A DNA stretch of 64,000 nucleotides from Myxococcus eversor (GCF_010894455.1 NZ_JAAIXY010000007.1:124001-188000); one strand, 5' to 3'; shown: positions 34,931 to 46,816, numbered from the stretch's first letter. Notes: generated by a model not told the origin, from the sequence alone. Numbers and translations: made by a program.

Positions 34931-35641
34931 ATGGCCTGGGAAACTTCCGGATGGCAGACGGCCGAGAGCGACTCGGCCCACTCCGTGCTGGTGCAGGAGT
35001 CGAAGCGCGCGTTCATGACGCGTGTACATGGGTGGATGTTCGCGGGGCTGCTCGTCACGGGCGTGATGGCCCTGCTGACGCTGAGCAACGAGACGCTCTT
35101 GCGCACGGTCATCGACTGGCGCCTGGGCTTCATGATCGCTCAGGTGGGCGCGGTGCTCGCGCTGTCGTTCCTCGCGCCGCGCCTGTCCGGCCCGGTGGCC
35201 GCGACGATGTTCCTCGGCTACTCGGCGCTCACGGGGATGACGTTCGCCATCCTCTTCCTCGTCTACACGGCGGGCAGCATCGCGCAGGCGTTCTTCCTGA
35301 CGGCGGGCGTCTACGGCGCCATGGCCCTCTACGGCACCATCACCAAGAAGGACCTGAGCGCGTGGGGCACCTTCCTCTTCATGGGCCTCATCGGCGTGGT
35401 GCTGGCGAGCGTCGTCAACATCTTCATGCGCAGTGACATGATGTCCTTCGTCGTCGCCTGCGCCTCCGTCCTCGTCTTCGCGGGCCTGACGGCGTACGAC
35501 ACGCAGAAGCTGCGGGAGATGCACGCCAACAGCGGCTACAGCAGCGCCGCCACGGTGAGCATCGTCGGCGCGCTGACGCTGTACCTGGACTTCATCAACC
35601 TGTTCCTCGCCATCCTCCGGCTGATGGGTCGCCGCCGGTAG
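34931..35641 (+). CDS. Bax inhibitor-1/YccA family membrane protein
   Basis: A 236-residue protein with seven hydrophobic segments and the family layout: FMTRVHGWMFAGLLVTGVMA, FLGYSALTGMTFAILFLVY, AFFLTAGVYGAMALYG and a C-terminal FAGLTAYDTQKLREMH with acidic residues that sense pH in structural studies of the family, followed by LYLDFINLFLAILRLMG. Members act as calcium leak channels or modulators of membrane proteases (FtsH). AAAGGA precedes ATG 34931. It is followed by a good intrinsic terminator, so it is probably monocistronic. Confidence 0.93.
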   Translation: MAWETSGWQTAESDSAHSVLVQESKRAFMTRVHGWMFAGLLVTGVMALLTLSNETLLRTVIDWRLGFMIAQVGAVLALSFLAPRLSGPVAATMFLGYSALTGMTFAILFLVYTAGSIAQAFFLTAGVYGAMALYGTITKKDLSAWGTFLFMGLIGVVLASVVNIFMRSDMMSFVVACASVLVFAGLTAYDTQKLREMHANSGYSSAATVSIVGALTLYLDFINLFLAILRLMGRRR

Positions 35642-35675
35642 TCGGCCAGTCGACAGTTCCAGCCGAACGCCGGGC

Positions 35676-35718
35676 AAGCGGCGGCGCGTTCCCTCTGCGG
35701 ACCGCGTCGCCGCTTTTT
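35676..35718 (+). terminator. Intrinsic terminator after the Bax-inhibitor gene
   Basis: AAGCGGCGGCGCG (35676-35688) pairs with CGCGTCGCCGCTT (35703-35715) over 13 bp with one G-T wobble, followed by TTTTT and, after CG, TTTT. It is the clearest plus-strand terminator in the window. Confidence 0.82.
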
Positions 35719-35787
35719 CGTTTTCAAAGCGTTGACCCGATTTCCGGCCTTCCTTCCTCCATCCATCCGCACCGGAGGAAACCCACA

Positions 35788-36942
35788 ATGTTCAGGCCCC
35801 TCGCGTCATCACTCGTCGTGCTGTCCCTGCTGTCCGCCAGTCTGGCGTCAGCGCACGGCTCCATGGAGGTCCCCCTCAGCCGCGTCTACAGCTGCTTCAA
35901 GGAGGGTCCCGAGTCGCCCAAGTCCGCGGCGTGCAAGGCCGCCATCCAATCCGGAGGCACGCAGGCGCTCTATGATTGGAACGGCGTGCGGCAGGGCGCG
36001 GCCAACGGCCGGCACCGTGAGCTCATCGCCGACGGCAAGCTGTGCAGCGCCGCCAACGAGAGCCACAAGGGCCTGGACCTGGCGCGCACGGACTGGCCCG
36101 CGCCCCTCATCGCCCCCGACGCCAGCAACCGCTTCGAGTTCATCTTCCACGCGACGGCGCTGCACGCGACGGCCTACTTCCACCTGTACGTCACGAAGGA
36201 GGGCTACAACCCGGCGCTGCCGCTGAAGTGGAGCGACCTGGAAGCCACCCCCTTCTGCACGCTGACGGGGAACGCGCTGCAGTCGAACAACCGCTACCGC
36301 TTCACGTGTCCCTTCCCCCAGGGCCGCACGGGGCAGCACGTCATCTATGCCATCTGGCAGCGCGCTGACAGCCCGGAGGCCTTCTACTCGTGCAGCGACG
36401 TGAAGTTCAGCAACACGCCGCCGCCGCCCACGTCATGGAAGGAGCTGGGCGCGGTGCAGGCCCGCGAGGACCTGCCGGCCCGGAGCAAGGTGACGCTGCG
36501 CCTGTTCAACAGTGGCGGGAGTGACGCGGAGACGCACCCGCTCCAGCTCGACTCGGCCACGCCCGCGGCCACGTGGATGTACCTGCTGGCCCAGCGGGTG
36601 AACGCCAGCTCCAGCCGCGTGCAGGTGGGTGAGCTGCAGTCGACCGGCGTCGTCAACCCCGTCAACAGCGCCACCGGCAACCGCGTCTACTCGCGCGAGG
36701 CGAGCGACAGCTTCCAGTTGGACATCGAGAAGCCCTCGGGCGGCGGCGGTGGAGACCCGGCGGAGTACACGTATCCGAATGGCATCTCCAACTACGTGGC
36801 GGGAACGCTCGTCCAGGGGACGAACGGGAGCGTCTACCGCTGCAAGCCCTTCCCCTACTCGGGCTGGTGCCAGGGCTCCGCGCCGTACTACGCGCCGGGC
36901 ACGGGCAGCCACTGGGGCGACGCGTGGGAGTTCGTGCGCTGA
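35788..36942 (+). CDS. Secreted lytic polysaccharide monooxygenase (AA10) with carbohydrate-binding module
   Basis: A 384-residue secreted copper enzyme that oxidatively cleaves chitin or cellulose. The signal peptide ends at LASA, leaving His23 as the mature N-terminus (HGSMEVPLSR). The second histidine-brace residue is His126 in TALHATAYFHLYVT. A middle domain (residues ~215-310) resembles the second domain of GbpA, then a Gly linker and a C-terminal CBM5/12-like module (YTYPNGISNYVAGTLVQG...YSGWCQGS) follow. GGAGGAA lies upstream of ATG 35788. This fits a predatory or saprophytic lifestyle. Confidence 0.92.
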   Translation: MFRPLASSLVVLSLLSASLASAHGSMEVPLSRVYSCFKEGPESPKSAACKAAIQSGGTQALYDWNGVRQGAANGRHRELIADGKLCSAANESHKGLDLARTDWPAPLIAPDASNRFEFIFHATALHATAYFHLYVTKEGYNPALPLKWSDLEATPFCTLTGNALQSNNRYRFTCPFPQGRTGQHVIYAIWQRADSPEAFYSCSDVKFSNTPPPPTSWKELGAVQAREDLPARSKVTLRLFNSGGSDAETHPLQLDSATPAATWMYLLAQRVNASSSRVQVGELQSTGVVNPVNSATGNRVYSREASDSFQLDIEKPSGGGGGDPAEYTYPNGISNYVAGTLVQGTNGSVYRCKPFPYSGWCQGSAPYYAPGTGSHWGDAWEFVR

Positions 36943-37014
36943 AGCGGAGCAGGTCCGCAATCACGTCGCCCTGAGCCAGCTTCGCGACACCCGAGGGCGG
37001 GGAGCCGACAGTCG

Positions 37015-37356
37015 TCAACTCTCCGCCTTCTCCTTTCGCGCGAAGGGCATCACCAGCCGCGCCACCGGGCGGCCATTCATGAGGTGCTCCTCGACGATTT
37101 CGGGCACGTCCTCCACCTTCACTCCGCCGTACCAGGTGCCCTCCGGGTAGACGACCACGGAGACGCCGAAGGAGCAGGTGTCGAGGCACCCGGCCGCGTT
37201 GGCGCGCATCCGCCCCTTCACCCCGCGCTTGTCCAGCTCCGCCTTGAAGGCCGCGCGCACCTCCTCCGCGCCCTTGGAGGCGCAGCATCCCTTCGGATTC
37301 CCATCCGGGCGGCGGTTGGTGCAGACAAAGACGTGGCTCTGGAACGGAGGAGGCAT
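37015..37356 (-). CDS. Thioredoxin-like [2Fe-2S] ferredoxin
   Basis: A 113-residue thioredoxin-fold 2Fe-2S ferredoxin of the Shethna/NuoE-like class. The cluster ligands are Cys in FVCTNRRPDG, GCCASKG and AAGCLDTCSFG, in the usual C-x(10-12)-C...C-x(3)-C order. Partners in this family include nitrogenase, hydrogenase and sulfite systems; none is nearby. TAGGAGG lies 7 nt before ATG 37356. It converges with the AA10 gene. Confidence 0.9.
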   Translation of the reverse strand: MPPPFQSHVFVCTNRRPDGNPKGCCASKGAEEVRAAFKAELDKRGVKGRMRANAAGCLDTCSFGVSVVVYPEGTWYGGVKVEDVPEIVEEHLMNGRPVARLVMPFARKEKAES

Positions 37357-37440
37357 GAGCGCCTCCTAACGCGCCGGTCCGCCGAAATCGACCCCCACCT
37401 GTCCGCCGGACAACGCACCGAACAGGCGGCCAGATGACGA

Positions 37441-37735
37441 ATCGGACCTCCGCCCCTAGCGAGCTACAGGGCTGATGCACAGACTTTCAGCAAACGTCCC
37501 CCAGTGATCACGCTCGTTTGCGCCGGAGTGACGCTACATGTCTCGCCAGTTGTTATCAGTAAAGGTAGAGCCCCTATTTACATGGCGCGACGGCGGCCTT
37601 AGATCTCGCCCTCGCGGTCGCGCGTGCTACAGGCCGCTACGCCTTTCCCCCGCACCGAGGCTCGCCTGCAGAGCCCCATTTAGCAGTGTGTGCGACACTT
37701 CCCAGCACTACTAATAGGGTCAGTCCGGTTCTTGA
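37441..37735. other. AT-richer non-coding segment with inverted repeats
   Basis: This stretch is visibly richer in A+T than its surroundings and has no codon bias. It contains a hairpin GCAAACG (37490-37496)/CGTTTGC (37515-37521), and the heptamer TGATCAC appears twice (in 37501-37515 and near 37733). It has the look of a remnant end of a mobile element or an acquired intergenic segment, but no transposase fragment was recognised. Confidence 0.4.
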
Positions 37736-37760
37736 TCACTCGCGCCTAAACACGTATTGA
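37732..37760 (+). promoter_or_regulatory. Possible nrdJ promoter
   Basis: TTGATC (37732-37737) and TATTGA (37755-37760) are separated by 17 nt. It would leave a leader of about 190 nt before nrdJ. Weak match. Confidence 0.3.
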
Positions 37761-37914
37761 TCCGGCCGCCCGGCCAGCGGCCAGGCAATCTCCCCATCTG
37801 GAGTCCGGGGCCCCTGCCCCGCCACGAAACGCTTCGCGAGTCCACTCCGGAGTCGTCCACGCCAGTCCGTGTGACGTCCCTGGAACCTTCGGAATCTCGC
37901 GCCCTTAGCGTTTC

Positions 37915-37926
37915 GCAAAATTTTGC
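37915..37926. promoter_or_regulatory. AT-rich palindrome upstream of nrdJ
   Basis: GCAAAATTTTGC is a perfect 12-bp palindrome 34 nt before the nrdJ ATG, striking in such GC-rich DNA. It could be an operator. It does not match the NrdR box. Confidence 0.4.
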
Positions 37927-37960
37927 ATTCCAACCCAGAGTGAATTCGGAGGGTGGCGAC

Positions 37961-40753
<2,793 letters not shown>

Positions 40754-40780
40754 GCGCGGAAGACGAACATCCGCGGTGAC

Positions 40781-40820
40781 GAGGGCTCCGGAGCCGATGG
40801 TTCCGGGGCCCTCGCCGTCT
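40781..40820 (+). terminator. Hairpin terminator after nrdJ
   Basis: GAGGGCTCCGGA (40781-40792) pairs with TCCGGGGCCCTC (40802-40813) with one mismatch, followed by GCCGTCTTTC. Confidence 0.65.
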
Positions 40821-40960
40821 TTCGCCGCCCGTCCGCGCGAAGCCCGCGCCCCGGTCAATGGCCGGCGGGCCCCGGTGTCGGGATGAACGCTTCGTCGGGA
40901 GTGGCGGGGGTGAGCGCGAGGCCCGTGGATGACGGACCTCGCGCGGCGCTACCGCGAAGC

Positions 40961-43900
40961 TCAGTCCGCGCGTGACGCGGGGAGACGGTCGTAGACCTCC
41001 GACGCCTTGGCGGACACGCGCGTCAATTCATCGAGCGTCGTGGTGGCCACGGGCTCGCCACCCGAGTCCGCGATGACGAAGGCCACGGGGCGCCCGCGAG
41101 CGCGGATGGGCATGACGAGCAGGCGCGACGACGGGCCACCGAGCGCGGAGAAGATGGCCTCGTCCTGGACGCAGGATGGCGTGTCGAAGCTGCTGGGCCC
41201 GAGCTGCCCCAGCGAGGACATCAGGAGCGAGGGCGCCTCCAGGTCCACCTTGAGCGCGGAGACCTGGGGGCTGTCGCTTCCCGGTCCCCAGGCATGCCCG
41301 ACGCGCACGAGCCCGAAGCTCTCGCCCAGCAGGAAGGCCCGCTGGAAGCGTCCGGCGCAGTACGCGAGCAGCACCTTGCCGAGCACGCCCTGTGTTCCCA
41401 CGTCCTCCAGGGCCGTGAGCACCTGCTCCGCCGACACCGTAGGGCCCTCGCTTCCCGTCCCCGTGGGAGCATCCGACGCGGCCAGGAGCGCGGTCAGCGC
41501 CTCCGACTGCTCGCGGGCCTGGGGCTGCCAGGGCTGCTGGATGAAGTCCCAGGCGGAGGCGAGGGGCAGTTCACTCGAGGAGGCTCCCGCCGGCGCCGCG
41601 CGAGGCACCGCGCCGTCGAGGTCCACCGCGCGGTCATCCCACGTGTTCTCCGCGACATGACCGATGGTGCCGCTGCCATCGGTGCCCTGCCACCCCACGA
41701 ACTCCCAGGTCGAGGCGAGTTGCATGGGCGAGTCATCCGTGGCGGGCAGGTCATCAAGCTCGATGGGCGCGCGCCGCGTGGCAACGGGACGAAGTGCCGG
41801 CGTGGAGGGCACGGGCTCCACGGACTCGGATGGCCCAGGGATGAGGGCCCCCGAGGACTCCGCGTTCGCCGCACGGACCGCGTCCAGTGAGACGACGGTG
41901 GCCTCCGTGGACACCTGTGACTCCATGGCGATGGTGGATGACGGTCCGGCTTCTTTTGAGGCGTCGTCTCGTGCGGTGGAGCCGGACTCCGTGCCTCTGG
42001 GGTCACTGGAATGCTGGAGGTCGGGTGTCTCCAAATCACTGGCGGCGACAGAGGAAGGCTTGCTCGCGGAATCGGGGAGCACCGTGGTGAGCGATGTGTC
42101 GGCACCGCGCTGAGTCGTGGCTCCGACGTGTGAAGACGGCTCGCCATGCGACGCGAGCATGCTGCCGGCGGCCTCCAGCTCGAGCGACTCGCTGATATCC
42201 TCATCGCCCGTGATGACCTTCGGCTGAAGGGCAGCGTCCGACGTGGGGGGCTCGTGCTGTTCGTGGGCACGGCCCGTGTTGCTCGGCACGGACCTCACGA
42301 GCTTCCAGGGCTCACCCTCGATTGTGGAGCTGGAGTCTTGCGCGCCGTGAGAGGAGTCCACGGAGCCCGTGGGACTGACATCGAGCGTCGAGGCTGATTC
42401 GAGGCCCAGGTCCAGGTAGGCGACGCTCGTCGCCTCCGTGGCGGAGGGAGACTGCTCGCTCGATGGGGAGGGATTCGCGTCGGACGAGTCCGCCATGCCC
42501 CAAGGGTCCGTGGACGTCGAGCCTCGTGGACCTGATGGAAGCGGTCCCTCGCCCTGCTCCACTGCCGACGGTGGCCCTGCGTGCGCGGACGCCGGTTCGG
42601 TGGAGGTGTCTGGTTCCGGAGCCCTGGGCGCCGCGCCTTCGGAGGCCGCGACTTCGGGCGACACTTGAGGAGCGACGAGCACGACGTCGGACGAGGTCCC
42701 TGCTGTCTCGGACGAGACGTGCTCGCTGGCGTCTCCGGTCGACGCGCCGGGCTCGAAGGTCGCGGTCTGGGATGGAGGCGCTTCGGTCGAAGCAATCAGC
42801 AGCGTGGTGGGCTCTTCGGGTACGGCACCTGTGGTCGCACTGGCGGCGACTGTCTCGACGGTGGGGACCAGGACATCACGTGACGGGGTGGTCTCGGAGG
42901 AATCCACGCCGCGAGTTGACGCGGTCTCGGACCTGGTGACTTCGGTTGAGGTCGCGAGGGGCACCGGGGCGGCGAGCAAACCGGCCTGAGAGAGAGCGTC
43001 ACTCGCGACCGACGCCGCGGTTGCCTCATGAGCCAGCGCGGGCGTCAGGACTTCTGGATTCGCGACCACCACGTGCTGCTCGGTGGCGGGGAGTGCAGTC
43101 GCGGATGCGGTCGAGACGGGCTTCTCGAACGCAGCGCTTCCGTGCACCCCTTCTGGCAGCCCGAAAGCACCTTCTGTTGCAGGCCCCTCGCTGCCATCCG
43201 ACGACACGAAGGCCTCGGCCGCGACGACTGGGGTAGAACCTTCGGTCGTGGCGGGCACTGACGACGCGACATCGAGTAGCGCGGCTTCGCTCGCGAGGCT
43301 CCCCGAGGAGGGCGCGTCCGTCACGCCGTCAGGCGAGGCAACCATCGAGGCATCGACATCGAGCGCGCCCGCCTCACTGGCGATGTTCCCTGACGTCGCC
43401 GCCTCCGCCCCGCCGTCACGCGCGGCAATCCTCGGCGCGGGGGCATCGGCCGCACCCGCTTCACGGATGATGCTCCACATGGGGGACGCGGGCTTCGCGG
43501 CTTCGCGCGAGGCACCCACCGACGCGCCGGCATCAACCGCACCCGCTTCACTCGCGATGCTCCACGACGTGGACGCCTTCTTCACGGCTTCACGCGCGGC
43601 AACCGCCAGCGCTTCAAGTTCATCCGCACTCGTTTCACGGGTGATGCTCCACGACGTGGACGTGACCTTGTTGTCCTCGCGCGGCGCAACCGCCGATGCA
43701 GCGACCTCGGGCGCACCCACTTCGCTCGCGACGCTCGGAGACGCTGATGCTCCCGTCGTCACGCTCGCCGCACTGCCTTCACGCTCGGCGACAACCGCCG
43801 CGGCGGCAGCGAATGAACTTCCCTCACTCAGCGCGCTCCAAGACCCGGGCGCGTCCGTCACGCGGACTTCGCGCGTCCCGGCAAGTCTGGCGTCCGAGCC

Positions 43901-46816
43901 AGAGGGCGACGGAAGGCCGACCGCTCCTTCACCCGCGACGGATGCGAGGCCAGACGTCGTGTCCTCCACCCGAGGAACAGACTCCGTTGCCAGTCGCGAT
44001 TCGCCAGGCCGCTCGGCATCGAGCAGAGAACTCTCACCGGGAGGCACCGGAATGACGACGTCGGTCCCGCGCGGGGGCGTCGGTGCCGTGTTGGGCTGAG
44101 CCACCGCCGCAGGTGACGCCCCCGTTGCAGGAGGCACGCCCTTCGGCGCCATGCCCGGCGGTTGAAACCCAGCGCCGCCAGCCTGAGGCACGGCTCCCGC
44201 TTGCATGAGCGGTGGAGCTCCAGCCTGCGGCGGACGCTGCATGCCCGGAGGTGGCTGCCCCATGGGACCACTCCCCGCCGAGGCCGGGCGCCCTCCCGCT
44301 GCCACATTCGCCCCAGGAGGTCCTCCCTGCGGACCTGGTGCGACGGGAAGGCCCGTTCCCGAGGGAGGCCTCGCTCCCGCCATCCCTGGAGGCACCGCGC
44401 CAGGAGGACCCGATACCGCGGGCAGCCCCGAACTCGAAGGCCGTATGCCAGGCGGCACCGCGCCTTGCGGTCCTGGCCCCGAGAGAGGCCGCGCCATCCC
44501 CGGAGGAACAGGCCCCTGCGGCCCCGGCACCGAGGGAATCATTCCCGCGCTCGACGGAGGCCGCGTCCCCATCATCCCCGGCGGCACAGGACCTTGAGGT
44601 CCCGACGCCATGGGACCACTCGAGCCAACAGCACCCGGTGCGCTCGGTATGCCCGTGCTCGACGGAGGACGCGCGCCCAGCATGCCTGGCGGAACCTGCG
44701 CGCCAACCAACCCTGGCGGCCCACCAGGAACAACGGGAGCACCAGGCGGAAGACGAGCCCCCGCCATCCCTGGAGGAACCGGGCCTTGCCCCACAGGAGC
44801 ACCCACGCCAGCAGGCCCCGGAGGGCCCTGCACCGACGGCATCCCCGCGCTCGACGGAGGCCGTGCTCCCATCATCCCTGGCGGCACGGAACCTTGCGGA
44901 CCCGACACACCAGGAGCGCTCGTGAGTCCCGGTGCTGGTGGCATCCCCGCGCTCGACGGAGGCCGTGCTCCCATCATCCCTGGCGGCACGGGCCCCTGAG
45001 GCCCAGGCCCCACGGGGGCACCAGCAGGACCCGAAGCGCCCTGCACCGGCGGCATCCCCGCGCTCGACGGAGGCCGTGCCCCCGCCATTCCCGGCGGAAC
45101 CGACCCCTGCACCGGGGGCATGCCAGCACTCGAAGGCCGCGTGCTCACCATTCCGGGCGGCACGGGTCCCGCGGCAACAGGAGTCCCCATGGCCGACGGT
45201 GGACGCGCAGCCGGAGGCATCGTTCCCTGCGGCCCTGGAGCCGGCGCCATGGCCGCTCCTGGAGGAGGCCTCGCACCTGGGCCTTGCGGGACCGAGGGCA
45301 CCCCCGTCCCCGAAGGCGGCCTGCCACCAGGGCCGACCATCCCCGGAGGCACCGCGCCCGACACGGGCGCAGCCTGCTCGAAGGACTGCCCAGGCCGAGC
45401 GGCCCCGGCATTCGCAGGCGCACCCGATGGCACCAGTGATGGCGCTCCAGACACAACCGAAGCCCCGACAACCGACGCATCACCGACGCCGGGTCGCGAT
45501 GCACCAGGCCCACTCGATGCCCCCACGACCGACGCATCACCGACGCCAGGCCGAACCGCCCCAGCCAGACCCGGCGGCCCCACGACCGACGGAGGAGGCC
45601 TCGCTCCGGCGCTTCCAGGCGGAGGCGGCGCTCCACCACCCGCCCCTGGCGCCCGATTCAACCCAGGCGGTTGGTGCGGAGACCACTGCCGCGACACCAT
45701 TCCCGGCGGCTGCGTGGGACTCCCCCCGGCCCCGTCCGCCACCGAGGCTCCCGGGCCCGCGAACACCGGGCTGCGCGGCGCGGGAGGCTCCACCACCTCC
45801 TCCATGACGCCCTCGAGCACCTCCTCCTCGGAATCGACCAACTCCAGTTCCTCGGTGGGGTCTATCTCCTCCGCCGCCTCGAACTCCTCCTCGGGTTCAA
45901 TCTCCTCCGGAGCGTCCTGCGAGGGAGACATCACGGGGGGCGCCAACCGAGGAGGCCCCGCCGGCGCGAGCCGGGGCGGCCCCTCCGGTCGCGTCATCCC
46001 TCGCGCCGCGTCCACGGAGGCGAGCTGAGGTGGCCCCGAGGGCTTCGCCGCCCCCGCGGGCGCCAGCACCGGAGGCCCTGCATCGGGCCGAGCGCTCCCA
46101 CCAGGCACCAACCCATCACCCGGATTCCCCGCCACGGGCGCGCTCGACGCGCTCCACTGCACGTCCTCCGCCGCCACGTCCTCGGCGTCGTCGCTCAGGA
46201 ACTGTCCGGGCGCCAGCCCCCCGAAGATTCCCTCCGTCCCCGGCTCCGCACGCACGGGCGCCGGAGGCGGAGCCACGTCGGGCAGAGGAACCATCACCCC
46301 GCCGCGCGCCGGTGCCGGAGGAGCCGCCGCGCCCCGAGGCTGCGCCGCGCGCCGCGCCATGCCCATGCTCATGGAGCGCGACTCGCGGCGGATGCCGTAG
46401 CGCTGCGCCTGGTATTGGAACAGCCGCAGCTCGGGAGTGATGTGCGGCAGGATGCGCAGGCCCGTGATGAACCCCAGCGCGTCCGTGTGCTGGATTTCGA
46501 AGGGGCTCGCCATCGCCACCTTCAGCCGGCGCCCCTCCTGGGCCAACGGGAAGGCCAGGTGCTTCTCCGCGAGCGCCGCCGGCAGCAACGTCAGCGTCGC
46601 GTCGGTGACGGCCTCGAAGTCGGCCTCCTGGGCCACCGGGTAGCGCGTCTGCTCCCCCAGCACCATCGCCAGGGTGTCGATGTCCAGGAACTCCAGCTCG
46701 ACGAGGATGGAGCCCAGCCGCCCACCGTAGATGAGCTGGGCCTTCAGGGCCTCGTCGAGCTGCGCCTGCGTGAGGAGGCCCTTACGGACCAGTATCGCTC
46801 CGAGCTTTTCCGCCAT
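40961..46816 (-). CDS. Giant protein: MshEN domain, long repeats, GAF-like C-terminus
   Basis: A 1951-residue protein with no signal peptide. Residues 1-~145 form an MshEN (PilB/GspE N-terminal) domain: KLGAILVRKGLLTQAQLDEAL then Arg33 in GGRLGSILVELEFLDIDT, the layout that binds c-di-GMP in MshE-type proteins. Residues ~300-345 are very acidic. Residues ~350-900 are Pro/Gly/Met repeats built on PPGMxGARPPSSAGMP. Residues 987-1194 hold seven ~29-residue repeats. After a Ser/Thr/Glu-rich stretch, the last ~190 residues (LLAYCAGRFQRAFLLGESFG, RLLVMPIRARGRPVAFVIAD) look like a GAF domain. No ATPase is present. Function unknown. Confidence 0.8.
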   Translation of the reverse strand: MAEKLGAILVRKGLLTQAQLDEALKAQLIYGGRLGSILVELEFLDIDTLAMVLGEQTRYPVAQEADFEAVTDATLTLLPAALAEKHLAFPLAQEGRRLKVAMASPFEIQHTDALGFITGLRILPHITPELRLFQYQAQRYGIRRESRSMSMGMARRAAQPRGAAAPPAPARGGVMVPLPDVAPPPAPVRAEPGTEGIFGGLAPGQFLSDDAEDVAAEDVQWSASSAPVAGNPGDGLVPGGSARPDAGPPVLAPAGAAKPSGPPQLASVDAARGMTRPEGPPRLAPAGPPRLAPPVMSPSQDAPEEIEPEEEFEAAEEIDPTEELELVDSEEEVLEGVMEEVVEPPAPRSPVFAGPGASVADGAGGSPTQPPGMVSRQWSPHQPPGLNRAPGAGGGAPPPPGSAGARPPPSVVGPPGLAGAVRPGVGDASVVGASSGPGASRPGVGDASVVGASVVSGAPSLVPSGAPANAGAARPGQSFEQAAPVSGAVPPGMVGPGGRPPSGTGVPSVPQGPGARPPPGAAMAPAPGPQGTMPPAARPPSAMGTPVAAGPVPPGMVSTRPSSAGMPPVQGSVPPGMAGARPPSSAGMPPVQGASGPAGAPVGPGPQGPVPPGMMGARPPSSAGMPPAPGLTSAPGVSGPQGSVPPGMMGARPPSSAGMPSVQGPPGPAGVGAPVGQGPVPPGMAGARLPPGAPVVPGGPPGLVGAQVPPGMLGARPPSSTGIPSAPGAVGSSGPMASGPQGPVPPGMMGTRPPSSAGMIPSVPGPQGPVPPGMARPLSGPGPQGAVPPGIRPSSSGLPAVSGPPGAVPPGMAGARPPSGTGLPVAPGPQGGPPGANVAAGGRPASAGSGPMGQPPPGMQRPPQAGAPPLMQAGAVPQAGGAGFQPPGMAPKGVPPATGASPAAVAQPNTAPTPPRGTDVVIPVPPGESSLLDAERPGESRLATESVPRVEDTTSGLASVAGEGAVGLPSPSGSDARLAGTREVRVTDAPGSWSALSEGSSFAAAAAVVAEREGSAASVTTGASASPSVASEVGAPEVAASAVAPREDNKVTSTSWSITRETSADELEALAVAAREAVKKASTSWSIASEAGAVDAGASVGASREAAKPASPMWSIIREAGAADAPAPRIAARDGGAEAATSGNIASEAGALDVDASMVASPDGVTDAPSSGSLASEAALLDVASSVPATTEGSTPVVAAEAFVSSDGSEGPATEGAFGLPEGVHGSAAFEKPVSTASATALPATEQHVVVANPEVLTPALAHEATAASVASDALSQAGLLAAPVPLATSTEVTRSETASTRGVDSSETTPSRDVLVPTVETVAASATTGAVPEEPTTLLIASTEAPPSQTATFEPGASTGDASEHVSSETAGTSSDVVLVAPQVSPEVAASEGAAPRAPEPDTSTEPASAHAGPPSAVEQGEGPLPSGPRGSTSTDPWGMADSSDANPSPSSEQSPSATEATSVAYLDLGLESASTLDVSPTGSVDSSHGAQDSSSTIEGEPWKLVRSVPSNTGRAHEQHEPPTSDAALQPKVITGDEDISESLELEAAGSMLASHGEPSSHVGATTQRGADTSLTTVLPDSASKPSSVAASDLETPDLQHSSDPRGTESGSTARDDASKEAGPSSTIAMESQVSTEATVVSLDAVRAANAESSGALIPGPSESVEPVPSTPALRPVATRRAPIELDDLPATDDSPMQLASTWEFVGWQGTDGSGTIGHVAENTWDDRAVDLDGAVPRAAPAGASSSELPLASAWDFIQQPWQPQAREQSEALTALLAASDAPTGTGSEGPTVSAEQVLTALEDVGTQGVLGKVLLAYCAGRFQRAFLLGESFGLVRVGHAWGPGSDSPQVSALKVDLEAPSLLMSSLGQLGPSSFDTPSCVQDEAIFSALGGPSSRLLVMPIRARGRPVAFVIADSGGEPVATTTLDELTRVSAKASEVYDRLPASRAD
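43235..43858 (-). repeat. Seven tandem 87-bp (29-residue) repeats inside the giant gene
   Basis: The anchor residue of each unit (Trp in SWSI) lies at 43838-43840, 43649-43651, 43562-43564 and 43475-43477, with degenerate units continuing at the same 87-bp step to 43235. The protein consensus is STSWSIASEAGAxDAxAS with REG at the end. One spacer between the first two units is five residues longer. Confidence 0.7.
44540..45110 (-). repeat. Near-identical Pro-rich coding repeats inside the giant gene
   Basis: A block of about 48 bp encoding VPPGMMGARPPSSAGM recurs almost unchanged, for example starting near 44840, 44942 and 45053 on the plus strand, with more diverged copies around it. Spacing is 102-111 bp. 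Such blocks are prone to copy-number change. Confidence 0.65.

Noticed and set aside
37357..37960. Cobalamin riboswitch or NrdR box before nrdJ
   Set aside because: I looked for the B12-box core (GCCACTG-type) and for ACACTATATATTGTGT-like sequences and found neither.
43083..46028. Plus-strand frames inside the giant gene (collagen-like or Ala/Ser-rich)
   Set aside because: They mirror the coding repeats of the minus-strand gene. That gene has recognisable domains at both ends in one frame.
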